48,211 nucleotides of DNA, from IMG/VR virus record IMGVR_UViG_3300042559_001107, positions 1-48,211 of that record; one strand, 5' to 3'. The notes below the pieces were generated by a model, which was not told the origin of the DNA, ran no database searches, and saw only the letters and a program-made list of their open reading frames with translations. Positions within the stretch are counted from its first letter, which is position 1. Every line of letters starts with the position of its first letter. Of this stretch, positions 41,679-47,920 are shown in pieces. This DNA is from a virus. The position numbers and the translations under genes are program-made.

Positions 41679-42097
41679 GGTTCTTGGAACTCTTCCCGGC
41701 TCCCGACGATCACGAGGAGGTCGCTGACGTGCTGTCCCGTGACGCTTTGGATTTCGATGGCACCGTGCTCCTCCGTGACTGGCTATTGGAACGATGGATT
41801 ACTGATACCGACGACAGCGTGCTCGCCCTCTTGGGCACGAGTCGGGACGATCCCAAACTGCTCATCGATACCGCCGGATACGACATCACCGTCACGTCCG
41901 AAGAGAAGTGCACGTTCGTCTCTCGCGATCGCGAGGAGCCTGATGAGTACTCAACGCACTACTGGATCAACGTGTGCTCCCCCGATGGCGACCTAGCCAC
42001 TGATGAAGGGACCGACGACAGCGGCTACGAAGCGATTGGATCGTGCATAGAGATACTCATCAACGACCTCGTGAGGAGATGCTGTGAGCACGCTTGA
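41675..42097 (+). CDS. Acidic hypothetical protein
   Basis: 140 residues from GTG at 41675. Asp/Glu-rich alpha/beta sequence (TVLLRDWLLERWITDTDDSV, then CIEILINDLVRRCCEHA). No motif recognised. Overlaps the next gene by 14 bp. Confidence 0.65.
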   Translation: MRFLELFPAPDDHEEVADVLSRDALDFDGTVLLRDWLLERWITDTDDSVLALLGTSRDDPKLLIDTAGYDITVTSEEKCTFVSRDREEPDEYSTHYWINVCSPDGDLATDEGTDDSGYEAIGSCIEILINDLVRRCCEHA

Positions 42098-42413
42098 GGA
42101 GATGGTGGCCGAGGTGCTCACCGTCGGTCTCCCGGCCATCGGACATTGGTCCACGTTGATCCCCGGAGCGCCGGTCCCGACGGTCACCATCGATGAGGAC
42201 GACGACGGGATCGAATATGCCATCGACAGCACGCTCGTGGTCGAAGGTCTGCTCACCATCGTGCTCAGCGACGGCCATGGCATGGGACTGTCGAAGGGAA
42301 CACGGTCCTACGTCCGTGACCGGTTCTTCGGTCGAAACGACCACCCGTTCGATCCCGAGGAGGCCGACGAGATTCTTCAGGTGGCTCTCTTCGGACAGGT
42401 CGATTGGACCTGA
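42084..42413 (+). CDS. Hypothetical protein, end of operon
   Basis: 109 residues from GTG at 42084. Mixed alpha/beta, acidic, with VTIDEDDDGIEYAIDSTLVV. No family recognised. Last gene before a 374-bp regulatory gap. Confidence 0.65.
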   Translation: MSTLEEMVAEVLTVGLPAIGHWSTLIPGAPVPTVTIDEDDDGIEYAIDSTLVVEGLLTIVLSDGHGMGLSKGTRSYVRDRFFGRNDHPFDPEEADEILQVALFGQVDWT

Positions 42414-42435
42414 GAACGTCGAATATGGCCCTGTA

Positions 42436-42477
42436 CAAGGATTTCGTCTCATTGCCCCCTATATGGCCCTGAGAGCG
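42436..42477 (+). repeat. Right-arm repeat A, copy 2
   Basis: Nearly identical to 36122-36163 (CAAGGATTTCG...CCCTGAGAGCG, one substitution seen in the CCC-CT stretch). Confidence 0.9.
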
Positions 42478-42492
42478 CCTCGCACCCCTGAA

Positions 42493-42521
42493 TGAGACAA
42501 ACCCCCCACTTCGGGGTCTCA
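42493..42521 (+). terminator. Imperfect terminator-like hairpin
   Basis: TGAGAC (42493-42498) pairs with GTCTCA (42516-42521); inner CCC/GGG pairs enclose an ACTTC loop with an AAA bulge. It is the only candidate terminator for the 39445-42413 operon. Confidence 0.45.
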
Positions 42522-42573
42522 ATCGCTTAGAACGCAACGGAGCGAAATCCTTTATTCGATAGAATTCGACAGA

Positions 42574-42656
42574 AAAGTGCCTACTTATATGAGTTTTCTG
42601 AACAGGCATATGCTCAAAAGTCCAATAAACAGGTTCTACGGATGAATTGGCACTTT
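42574..42656 (+). repeat. Repeat C, copy 1 (bracketed by inverted repeats)
   Basis: Flanked by AAAGTGCC (42574-42581) and GGCACTTT (42649-42656). Inside are an 18-base segment (42575-42592), AAAGTCCAATAAAC (42617-42630) and TTCTACGG (42634-42641), all identical to copy 2. Confidence 0.85.
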
Positions 42657-42722
42657 CGTGCCTCGTGGCCCTGAGAAGGCCCTGTTCGACGTACTTCGAC
42701 CGAGCGCAAGGGAACGAATGAC

Positions 42723-42752
42723 TTGCATCCCTCTTGAGGCTGTGCGCTTAAT
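42723..42752 (+). promoter_or_regulatory. Promoter of the 42788 gene
   Basis: TTGCAT (42723-42728), 18-bp spacer, CTTAAT (42747-42752). The block AATGACTTGCA and TGTGCGCTTAAT are shared with the MoxR promoter. Confidence 0.75.
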
Positions 42753-42787
42753 GGAGACCTACCCACTACCGACCTACGGAGGTCACC

Positions 42788-43177
42788 ATGTCAGAATCAA
42801 TCGGAACCATCGCCCAGTTCAATGCCGACCTTGAGTTCTACGGCAGCGACGAGGTCAAGGAATGGAAGGAACGCCGAAGCGCAGTACCGACCATCGGAGC
42901 CATCTTGGACGAAACCGGAACCATCGTCTCCATCACGCTCAACGGCGTGGAGGTCGCTCAACTGAGCGCCGATTACTACCGGGACGGATCGTTCAAGGGC
43001 CTGATCTCACAGCGTGTGAAGTACGCCGTCGTGAATCACGACATGCCCGAATTCCCGTTCACGACGAACAGCCTCTCCGTTGGGAGCGTCTCGCTTTCAT
43101 CCGAACACGTCGTCCACGAGGTCTCCCTCCCGGTGCTCCGGGCGCTCTCCACGGCATCGGGGGTCGCTACCGACTGA
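42788..43177 (+). CDS. Hypothetical protein, single-gene cassette
   Basis: 129 residues with ribosome site GGAGG. Alpha/beta sequence (IGAILDETGTIVSITLNGVE, then SLSSEHVVHEVSLPVLRALS). No family recognised. It has its own promoter and terminator, so it is expressed as a monocistronic unit like its right-hand neighbours. Confidence 0.7.
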   Translation: MSESIGTIAQFNADLEFYGSDEVKEWKERRSAVPTIGAILDETGTIVSITLNGVEVAQLSADYYRDGSFKGLISQRVKYAVVNHDMPEFPFTTNSLSVGSVSLSSEHVVHEVSLPVLRALSTASGVATD

Positions 43178-43200
43178 TCCACCGCCAACCGAGGCGCACT

Positions 43201-43226
43201 AAGAGCCACCCTCCGGGGTGGCTCTT
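43201..43226 (+). terminator. Terminator after the 42788 gene
   Basis: 11-bp stem AAGAGCCACCC (43201-43211) with GGGTGGCTCTT (43216-43226), loop TCCG, followed by CTCGTTCTC. Confidence 0.8.
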
Positions 43227-43242
43227 CTCGTTCTCAGGCCCG

Positions 43243-43260
43243 ATCGATATCGATATCGAT
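43243..43260. promoter_or_regulatory. 18-bp palindrome of ATCGAT units
   Basis: Three overlapping ATCGAT units forming a perfect 18-bp palindrome, 8 bp upstream of the -35 at 43269. A 12-bp version is at 47615-47626. Possible operator. Confidence 0.6.
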
Positions 43261-43268
43261 TGGGATAC

Positions 43269-43297
43269 TTGCGGCTGTCGCACCCGTATGCCAATAT
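43269..43297 (+). promoter_or_regulatory. Promoter of the 43335 gene
   Basis: TTGCGG (43269-43274), 17-bp spacer starting CTGTCG, CAATAT (43292-43297). Leader ACCTACCCACC (43303-43313) follows. Confidence 0.75.
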
Positions 43298-43334
43298 CGT
43301 CCACCTACCCACCAACGACCCCGGAGGTCACGCC

Positions 43335-44234
43335 ATGTCCGCATCAACGAAGCAGATCAACTTCCTCACCACCCTCCTCGCTGAGACCGAGGCTGGACTC
43401 GCCGCCGCTTCTGAGAAGGGCGCAACCGATGTGCTCGCCGCCGTGTCCAAGGCGCTCACTCCCGAGATCGCCACAGCGATGCAGGCAGTCCGTGAAGGTT
43501 CGACGCTCATCGAATCTCGCGAGGCTTCGAAGGCCATCGACGCTCTTCTCAAGAACATCAATCCGATGCTCAAGCCGTTCACCGCTGTCGCCCTCCCCGT
43601 TGGTCTCGCATCGTTCAATGCCGAGCGAGTCATTTCGAACCGCTTCGCCAAGGGCTGCAACGTGTGCTCCCAGCGTGTCGATGCCGGTGCCGGTCACGCT
43701 CTTCTCGTCAACGGTTCATGGCTCACGATCTGCAAGGCATGTGCCGAGATTGATCCTGCCGAGCGTGAAGCGGCCCTCGCTGCCGAGCGTGCCGAGGCTC
43801 AGGCCCGTGTCGCTGCCGAGCAGGCCGAGCGTCAGGCTTTCGAACAGGCCCGTCAGGCCGCTCGTGCCGATGCCATCGCCCTCTCCCGTGATCTCTTCAC
43901 TCGTGCCGGTGTTGCTGGTCAGTCGAAGCCCGACCTTCATCTCGCCATCGACAACGTGACCGGTTCGAACGACCTTGATTTCTTCCGAGTCGTTCGCATC
44001 TCGCTTGGTGTCGCCGTCTACCGCATCATCGGCGGTCACCACGACCAGCACCTTGCGTACGAAGACGCTGTCAAGGTGCTGGAGCGCATCGCATGCACCG
44101 ACGATGTCGCTGGTGCCCTCGCCGCCTATGGCCGTGAGATCGGTCGCTGTGGCCGCTGCCATCGCACCCTGACCGATGAGGACTCGCGAGCCGCTGGTCT
44201 TGGCCCGGACTGCGCCAGCAAGATGGGCTTCTGA
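43335..44234 (+). CDS. Coiled-coil protein with C-terminal DUF6011-like zinc domain
   Basis: 299 residues from ATG at 43335 with GGAGG. Helical N-terminus (KQINFLTTLLAETEAGLAAA), a CNVCSQRV...CKAC zinc pair (about 114-136), an Ala/Glu/Arg coiled coil (ERAEAQARVAAEQAERQAF), an alpha/beta segment, and a C-terminal CGRCHRTLTDEDSRAAGLGP with final C, matching DUF6011. These domains occur in actinobacterial phage and plasmid proteins; function unknown, DNA binding plausible. Own promoter and terminator. Confidence 0.75.
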   Translation: MSASTKQINFLTTLLAETEAGLAAASEKGATDVLAAVSKALTPEIATAMQAVREGSTLIESREASKAIDALLKNINPMLKPFTAVALPVGLASFNAERVISNRFAKGCNVCSQRVDAGAGHALLVNGSWLTICKACAEIDPAEREAALAAERAEAQARVAAEQAERQAFEQARQAARADAIALSRDLFTRAGVAGQSKPDLHLAIDNVTGSNDLDFFRVVRISLGVAVYRIIGGHHDQHLAYEDAVKVLERIACTDDVAGALAAYGREIGRCGRCHRTLTDEDSRAAGLGPDCASKMGF

Positions 44235-44263
44235 TCGACCGCTTGATCAGAACGATCGTGCTG

Positions 44264-44288
44264 ATGACCGCCCTTCGTGGGCGGTCAT
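44264..44288 (+). terminator. Terminator after the 43335 gene
   Basis: 10-bp stem ATGACCGCCC (44264-44273) with GGGCGGTCAT (44279-44288), loop TTCGT, followed by TTGCGTTTC. Confidence 0.85.
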
Positions 44289-44330
44289 TTGCGTTTCAGG
44301 GCGGTATCGATATTGCCATACCGTCGATAT

Positions 44331-44372
44331 CAAGGATTTCGTCTCATTGCCTCCTGTATGCCCCTGAGAGCG
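44331..44372 (+). repeat. Right-arm repeat A, copy 3
   Basis: CAAGGATTTCGTCTCATTGC then CTCCTGTATGCCCCTGAGAGCG. Preceded by GGTAT...ATACC (44303-44322) and TCGATATC. Confidence 0.85.
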
Positions 44373-44456
44373 CCTCGTGGGGGTGGTCGGGTATATACCC
44401 CCCACCCGAGTGCTGGGAGGCCCTCACAGGGCCATACAGGCAGGGGTTCGAAAGGC

Positions 44457-44485
44457 TTGCACCCGTCGAATGGCCGCATTACGGT
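44457..44485 (+). promoter_or_regulatory. Promoter of the 44522 gene
   Basis: TTGCAC (44457-44462), 17-bp spacer, TACGGT (44480-44485). The 15-base leader at 44490-44504 is identical to 42756-42770. Confidence 0.65.
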
Positions 44486-44521
44486 CAGGGACCTACCCAC
44501 TACCGCCCCGGAGGGCCTGCC

Positions 44522-45535
44522 ATGACCACGACCATCACGACCACCAACATCTGCCCGAACTGCGAAGAAGATTCCCTCTCGCTCGCTGGCAACTACGAGC
44601 CACACAGTGGCTTCGTCTTCGCCGTCACCGAGCGCACCTGTCAGGACTGCGACTACATCGACACGCTGATCGACGGGGTCATCGTGAACGACGACACCGA
44701 ACTCAGTTTCGAGCCGGTCAAGTCCTACGACGAAGCGACCCATGCCGCTGCTGCCGCCATCGACACCGTGATCGCTGAGATCAACGGCGAGATCGCCAAG
44801 GAGCGTTCGTACATTCAGCATCACGAGCGTCAGATCGAACGTGCGGAAAAAAATGGTCTTGACCCGCAGAAGTTCTACGACTCCATCTCCCACGGTCGAT
44901 CCGTCATCGCCCGCCTTGATGCCAAAGTTGCTCCGTTCCACGACCTCTACAGCGAGCACCGCTGGAGCCGGTTCTTCCTCGTGCTCAACAGCAACGGTCA
45001 CATCCATCGCGACACGTCGTGCAGCACATGCTTCATCACGACCGAGTTCGGCTGGCTCCCGCAGTTGTCGGGACTGACCGAGGCCGACGCTGTCGCTGAT
45101 CAGGGCGAGATTCTCTGCTCCGTGTGCTTCCCGTCGGCACCGGTCGAATGGACCAACGGCACGTCGAACAACGACAAAGCAGCGAAGGCCGAACGTGCAG
45201 CGCTCAAGGCCGATCGTCATGCCAAGAAGGTCGCCAAGGCTCTCGTGCCCGACGACATCGATGGCGGTCTCACGTTCGTTCTTGAATGGGTCAACGACAA
45301 ACCTCGCAACGAACGCCTCAAGACCATCGCCGCTGCGAAGGCGTGGCTCACGGACTACTTCGACTGGAACGCTGCCTACCCCCGGACGTGGGAAGACGGC
45401 ACCGTGGTCCACCACCACCCGTCGTACCCGCCGAGCGCTCTTGAGATCGTGGCCGACGTGTACGCCGCTCGCATCGGATCTACTCCCGAGGCCGAGATCG
45501 AAGCGGCCAAGAAGCGAGCCGCCAAGCGTCGCTGA
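44522..45535 (+). CDS. Multi-zinc-finger hypothetical protein
   Basis: 337 residues from ATG at 44522, ribosome site GGAGG. N-terminal zinc pair CPNC...CQDC (about 11-41), a helical middle (AAIDTVIAEINGEIAKERSY), a second Cys/His set around NGHIHRDTSCSTC and ILCSVCFP (about 158-205), then a charged helical C-terminus. The segment RWSRFFLVLNSNGHIHRD looks like a domain seen in actinobacterial phage and plasmid proteins. Function unknown. Own promoter and strong terminator. Confidence 0.72.
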   Translation: MTTTITTTNICPNCEEDSLSLAGNYEPHSGFVFAVTERTCQDCDYIDTLIDGVIVNDDTELSFEPVKSYDEATHAAAAAIDTVIAEINGEIAKERSYIQHHERQIERAEKNGLDPQKFYDSISHGRSVIARLDAKVAPFHDLYSEHRWSRFFLVLNSNGHIHRDTSCSTCFITTEFGWLPQLSGLTEADAVADQGEILCSVCFPSAPVEWTNGTSNNDKAAKAERAALKADRHAKKVAKALVPDDIDGGLTFVLEWVNDKPRNERLKTIAAAKAWLTDYFDWNAAYPRTWEDGTVVHHHPSYPPSALEIVADVYAARIGSTPEAEIEAAKKRAAKRR

Positions 45536-45554
45536 CTCTCACACCTCCCCCAAG

Positions 45555-45588
45555 AAAGGCCCTCTCCAGTCCCCCGGAGAGGGCCTTT
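45555..45588 (+). terminator. Terminator after the 44522 gene
   Basis: 13-bp stem AAAGGCCCTCTCC (45555-45567) with GGAGAGGGCCTTT (45576-45588), 8-base loop, run of five T. Best canonical terminator of the window. Confidence 0.92.
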
Positions 45589-45609
45589 TTCGTTCCTGAA
45601 GGCAATCAG

Positions 45610-45660
45610 CAAGGCTTTCGCTCACTTGCCCTGAGAGGCCCCTGTATGGCCCTGAGAGCG
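45610..45660 (+). repeat. Right-arm repeat A, copy 4 (expanded)
   Basis: CAAGGCTTTCG at the left and TATGGCCCTGAGAGCG at the right as in other copies, with an extra CTGAGAGGCC segment inside. Confidence 0.75.
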
Positions 45661-45759
45661 CCTCGTGGCCCTTCCGGCCACTCTCACCCATATCGATTCC
45701 TCTCAGAGCCTCTCAGGGGAAAGGGCACGAAATGCTTTATTGCCTATCGACGTGCAAAT

Positions 45760-45849
45760 AAGTGCCTACTTATATGACTTTCTTGATCGATGACATGTTC
45801 GAAAGTCCAATAAACGGTTTCTACGGGCAAATATGCATATTTGGCACTT
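45760..45849 (+). repeat. Repeat C, copy 2
   Basis: AAGTGCC (45760-45766) and GGCACTT (45843-45849) bracket the element. An inner ACTTTC (45777-45782)/GAAAGT (45801-45806) inverted repeat is present. Shares the 18-base, 14-base and 8-base segments with copy 1. Confidence 0.85.
45828..45843. promoter_or_regulatory. 16-bp perfect palindrome (operator-like)
   Basis: CAAATATGCATATTTG, 77 bp upstream of the -35. Absent from repeat C copy 1, so specific to the SNF2 cassette. Confidence 0.6.
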
Positions 45850-45919
45850 CGACGTGCCCCGGGCGGTCCCTCGCGAGCCTTCACCGAGCGTCGGTCCCGA
45901 GGGCAAGGGAACCAATGAC

Positions 45920-45948
45920 TTGATCCTGTCGCTGCCGTGTGGAATGAT
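45920..45948 (+). promoter_or_regulatory. Promoter of the second SNF2 gene
   Basis: TTGATC (45920-45925), 17-bp spacer beginning CTGTCG, AATGAT (45943-45948), preceded by AATGACTTG as at 36383 and 42723. Confidence 0.7.
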
Positions 45949-45989
45949 CACGAGGTCGTCCCATCGTCTACCCACAGGAGAGCGACACC

Positions 45990-47531
45990 ATGACCAACAT
46001 CCTTGACTCACTTCTCAGCACCGCCGCTGCCAAGGGCGCTGTCGATGGCTTCATCGATCACGCTCGTGCCACCAGCACGTTCGACGGCACCGTCACCACG
46101 CCGACCGAGGGTTTCGTGCTCCCGGTCGCTCCGGCCACCAAGACGCTGTACGCCTACCAGCAGGCCGCTGTTGAGATGATCCTCAACCAGCGCCGTGTCC
46201 TGCTGGGTCTCCAGCCCGGTCTTGGCAAGACGGCCATCATGCAGGCCGCTGCTGCCGCTCTCGCTGCCGAGGGCAAGCGCTCCGTCATCGTCGTGCCCCC
46301 GTCACTTCGCATCTCCCCATGGGCCAACGAATTCGCAATCGACTTCCCTCACCTGTCGGTCGCACTCGTGTCCGGCACCAAGGCCGCAGCGTTCCCCGAG
46401 GCCGACGTGGTGATCGTGCCCGACTCCGTCCTCGCCCAGCGCATCGCTGATGTCGAAGCGTTCGCTCCCGATGCCGTGTTTGTCGATGAGGCCCACCGCT
46501 TCAAGAGCCGTGATGCGAAGCGCTCCAAGGCTCTCAAGGCATTCGCCGCCACCCTCGCTGCCGACGCTGTCGTCGTCATGGCTACCGGCACGCTCGTGTC
46601 GAATCGCATCATCGACGTGTACCAGCCGCTGTCGATCACGGGCAACGACAACGCCAAGGCCGTCTCCGGTGGATCGTCCTACAGCGTGTTCCTTGACCGC
46701 TGGTGCGAGACCGAACTCGTGTGGACCGGTCGTGCGAACATCCTCGTTGCCACGGGTGCGAAGGACCCTGAGGGCCTCCGTGCGGCTCTCACGAGCACCT
46801 GCATGATCTCAGTGCCTCGCGAGGACGTGCTTGATCTCCCGGCCCGCACCACCGCCGTACGTTCGCTCGTGCTCAACGGTGACGCTGCGAACTACCGCCG
46901 CATGGAGAAGAACTTCCTCTCATGGGTGCGCGAGACCAAGGGCGACGCTGCTCTCGCTCGTGCGGCCAAGGCCGAAGCGATCACCAAGTTGATGGCGCTG
47001 TGGGAGGCCGACGGTCTCGCCAAGGTGAAGGCAGCAACCGAGTACACCACCTCGCTCACCTCTCAGGGCGAGCAGGTCGTGCTCATGGCTCACCACAAGA
47101 GCGTCGTCCTCGCCATGTACGAAGCGCTGCTGGCCGAGGGCCTCAAGGTCGGTGCGATCATCGGCGGCATGTCGTCCGAAGCGAAGGCCGAGGTTGTCGA
47201 TGCGTTTCAGGCTGGCAACCTCGATGTCGTCATCGGCAACATCGAAGCGGCTGGCACTGGCCTCACGCTCACCGCTGCCCGTCACCTCGCCTTCGTGCAA
47301 CTCCCATGGGCACCGGGCACCTACGGACAGGCCGCTGACCGCATCTACCGAATTGGTCAAGAGCGTCACGTCACGACCCACGTTCTCAACATGAACGAGG
47401 GCGTGTCCGAGCACCTGTGGAACGTCCTCCAGTCGAAGGTCGCCGTGGCCGATGCGATCAACACCGGCACCGCCACCACCATCGACTTCGACAGCGTTCA
47501 AGAGGCCGTGCTGGAGTCCTACGGCTGGTGA
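45990..47531 (+). CDS. Second SNF2-family helicase
   Basis: 513 residues. LYAYQQAAVEMIL starts the motor; Walker A GLGKTA at 77-82, DEAH at 166-169, and C-terminal GQAADRIYRIGQER as motif VI. The compact form resembles SMARCAL1/annealing-helicase-like SNF2 proteins found in many phages. It is an independent cassette with its own promoter and terminator and is much more G+C-rich than the other SNF2 gene at 10020. This suggests a separate origin. Confidence 0.88.
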   Translation: MTNILDSLLSTAAAKGAVDGFIDHARATSTFDGTVTTPTEGFVLPVAPATKTLYAYQQAAVEMILNQRRVLLGLQPGLGKTAIMQAAAAALAAEGKRSVIVVPPSLRISPWANEFAIDFPHLSVALVSGTKAAAFPEADVVIVPDSVLAQRIADVEAFAPDAVFVDEAHRFKSRDAKRSKALKAFAATLAADAVVVMATGTLVSNRIIDVYQPLSITGNDNAKAVSGGSSYSVFLDRWCETELVWTGRANILVATGAKDPEGLRAALTSTCMISVPREDVLDLPARTTAVRSLVLNGDAANYRRMEKNFLSWVRETKGDAALARAAKAEAITKLMALWEADGLAKVKAATEYTTSLTSQGEQVVLMAHHKSVVLAMYEALLAEGLKVGAIIGGMSSEAKAEVVDAFQAGNLDVVIGNIEAAGTGLTLTAARHLAFVQLPWAPGTYGQAADRIYRIGQERHVTTHVLNMNEGVSEHLWNVLQSKVAVADAINTGTATTIDFDSVQEAVLESYGW

Positions 47532-47566
47532 TCCTGAGCACGGGCGGGTAGGCCCGACGCTCAAGC

Positions 47567-47600
47567 AAGAACCCCCTGACGGGTAGGTCGGGGGGTTCTT
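47567..47600 (+). terminator. Terminator after second SNF2 gene
   Basis: AAGAACCCCC (47567-47576) pairs with GGGGGTTCTT (47591-47600); the loop contains an inner GAC/GTC pair. TTGCGTTCC-like tail. Confidence 0.85.
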
Positions 47601-47614
47601 TGCGTTCCGGGGCA

Positions 47615-47626
47615 ATCGATATCGAT
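47615..47626. promoter_or_regulatory. ATCGATATCGAT palindrome
   Basis: 12-bp palindrome 14 bp after the terminator, followed by TGTCGATACC. Same motif and same position relative to a terminator as at 43243. Confidence 0.55.
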
Positions 47627-47642
47627 GTCGATACCGCTGAAA

Positions 47643-47690
47643 CAAGGATTTCGCTTCATTGCCCTCTGTATGCCTCTCTCGCAGCCTCGC
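47643..47690 (+). repeat. Right-arm repeat A, copy 5 (diverged)
   Basis: CAAGGATTTCGCTTCATTGC, then CTCTGTATGCCTCTC and CAGCCTCGC. The CCTGAGAGCG end is altered. Confidence 0.7.
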
Positions 47691-47734
47691 ATACCGTTCA
47701 GGTGTAACCACCACCCCGAGGTGCTGGGCGGCGC

Positions 47735-47920
47735 TCAGAGAGCCTCTGAGGGGCCTGTTTGAGGGTCGATCTCGCAGACCATGCAGGGACCGACGTACTG
47801 GCGACCCATCATCGGTCCCGAGTAGGTACCAGTGCCCGAGCACCACGGACAGGTCTCATCGACATCGACGGGCGGCGAGTGGAGAGCAGCAACGTGCTCT
47901 CTGAAGTCAGGGGGATACAT
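47735..47920 (-). CDS. Small DnaJ-type zinc-finger protein
   Basis: 61 residues from ATG at 47920 with AAAGGA just upstream. CPWCSGTGTYSG and CMVC form a CxxCxGxG zinc motif like half of the DnaJ cysteine-rich domain; no J-domain is present. Short proteins of this kind are frequent in actinobacterial phages. It runs opposite to the neighbouring cassettes. Function unknown. Confidence 0.7.
   Translation of the reverse strand: MYPPDFREHVAALHSPPVDVDETCPWCSGTGTYSGPMMGRQYVGPCMVCEIDPQTGPSEAL

Larger units (their letters stand above)
42414..42787 (+). promoter_or_regulatory. Intergenic regulatory block upstream of 42788 gene
   Basis: 374 bp without a gene. In order: repeat A copy 2 (42436-42477), an imperfect terminator-like hairpin (42493-42521), repeat C copy 1 (42574-42656), promoter (42723-42752), leader GACCTACCCACTACC (42756-42770) and ribosome site GGAGG. 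Homologous elements recur at 45536-45989. Confidence 0.75.
45536..45989 (+). promoter_or_regulatory. Intergenic regulatory block upstream of second SNF2 gene
   Basis: 454 bp without a gene. In order: terminator (45555-45588), repeat A copy 4 (45610-45660), repeat C copy 2 (45760-45849) with an internal 16-bp palindrome, promoter (45920-45948), leader TCTACCCACAGGAG, start codon. Same order of elements as 42414-42787. Confidence 0.75.

Noticed and set aside
44440-44470. tRNA-like GGTTCGAA
   Set aside because: No matching acceptor stem, anticodon arm or D-arm can be folded around it; it is just upstream of and overlapping a promoter -35.
44330-45418. 362-codon minus-strand open frame
   Set aside because: Shadow of the zinc-finger gene at 44522; crosses its promoter and leader and has no recognisable motif.
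46920-47846. 308-codon minus-strand open frame
   Set aside because: Covers the 3' half of the second SNF2 gene and its terminator; the translation has no domain.
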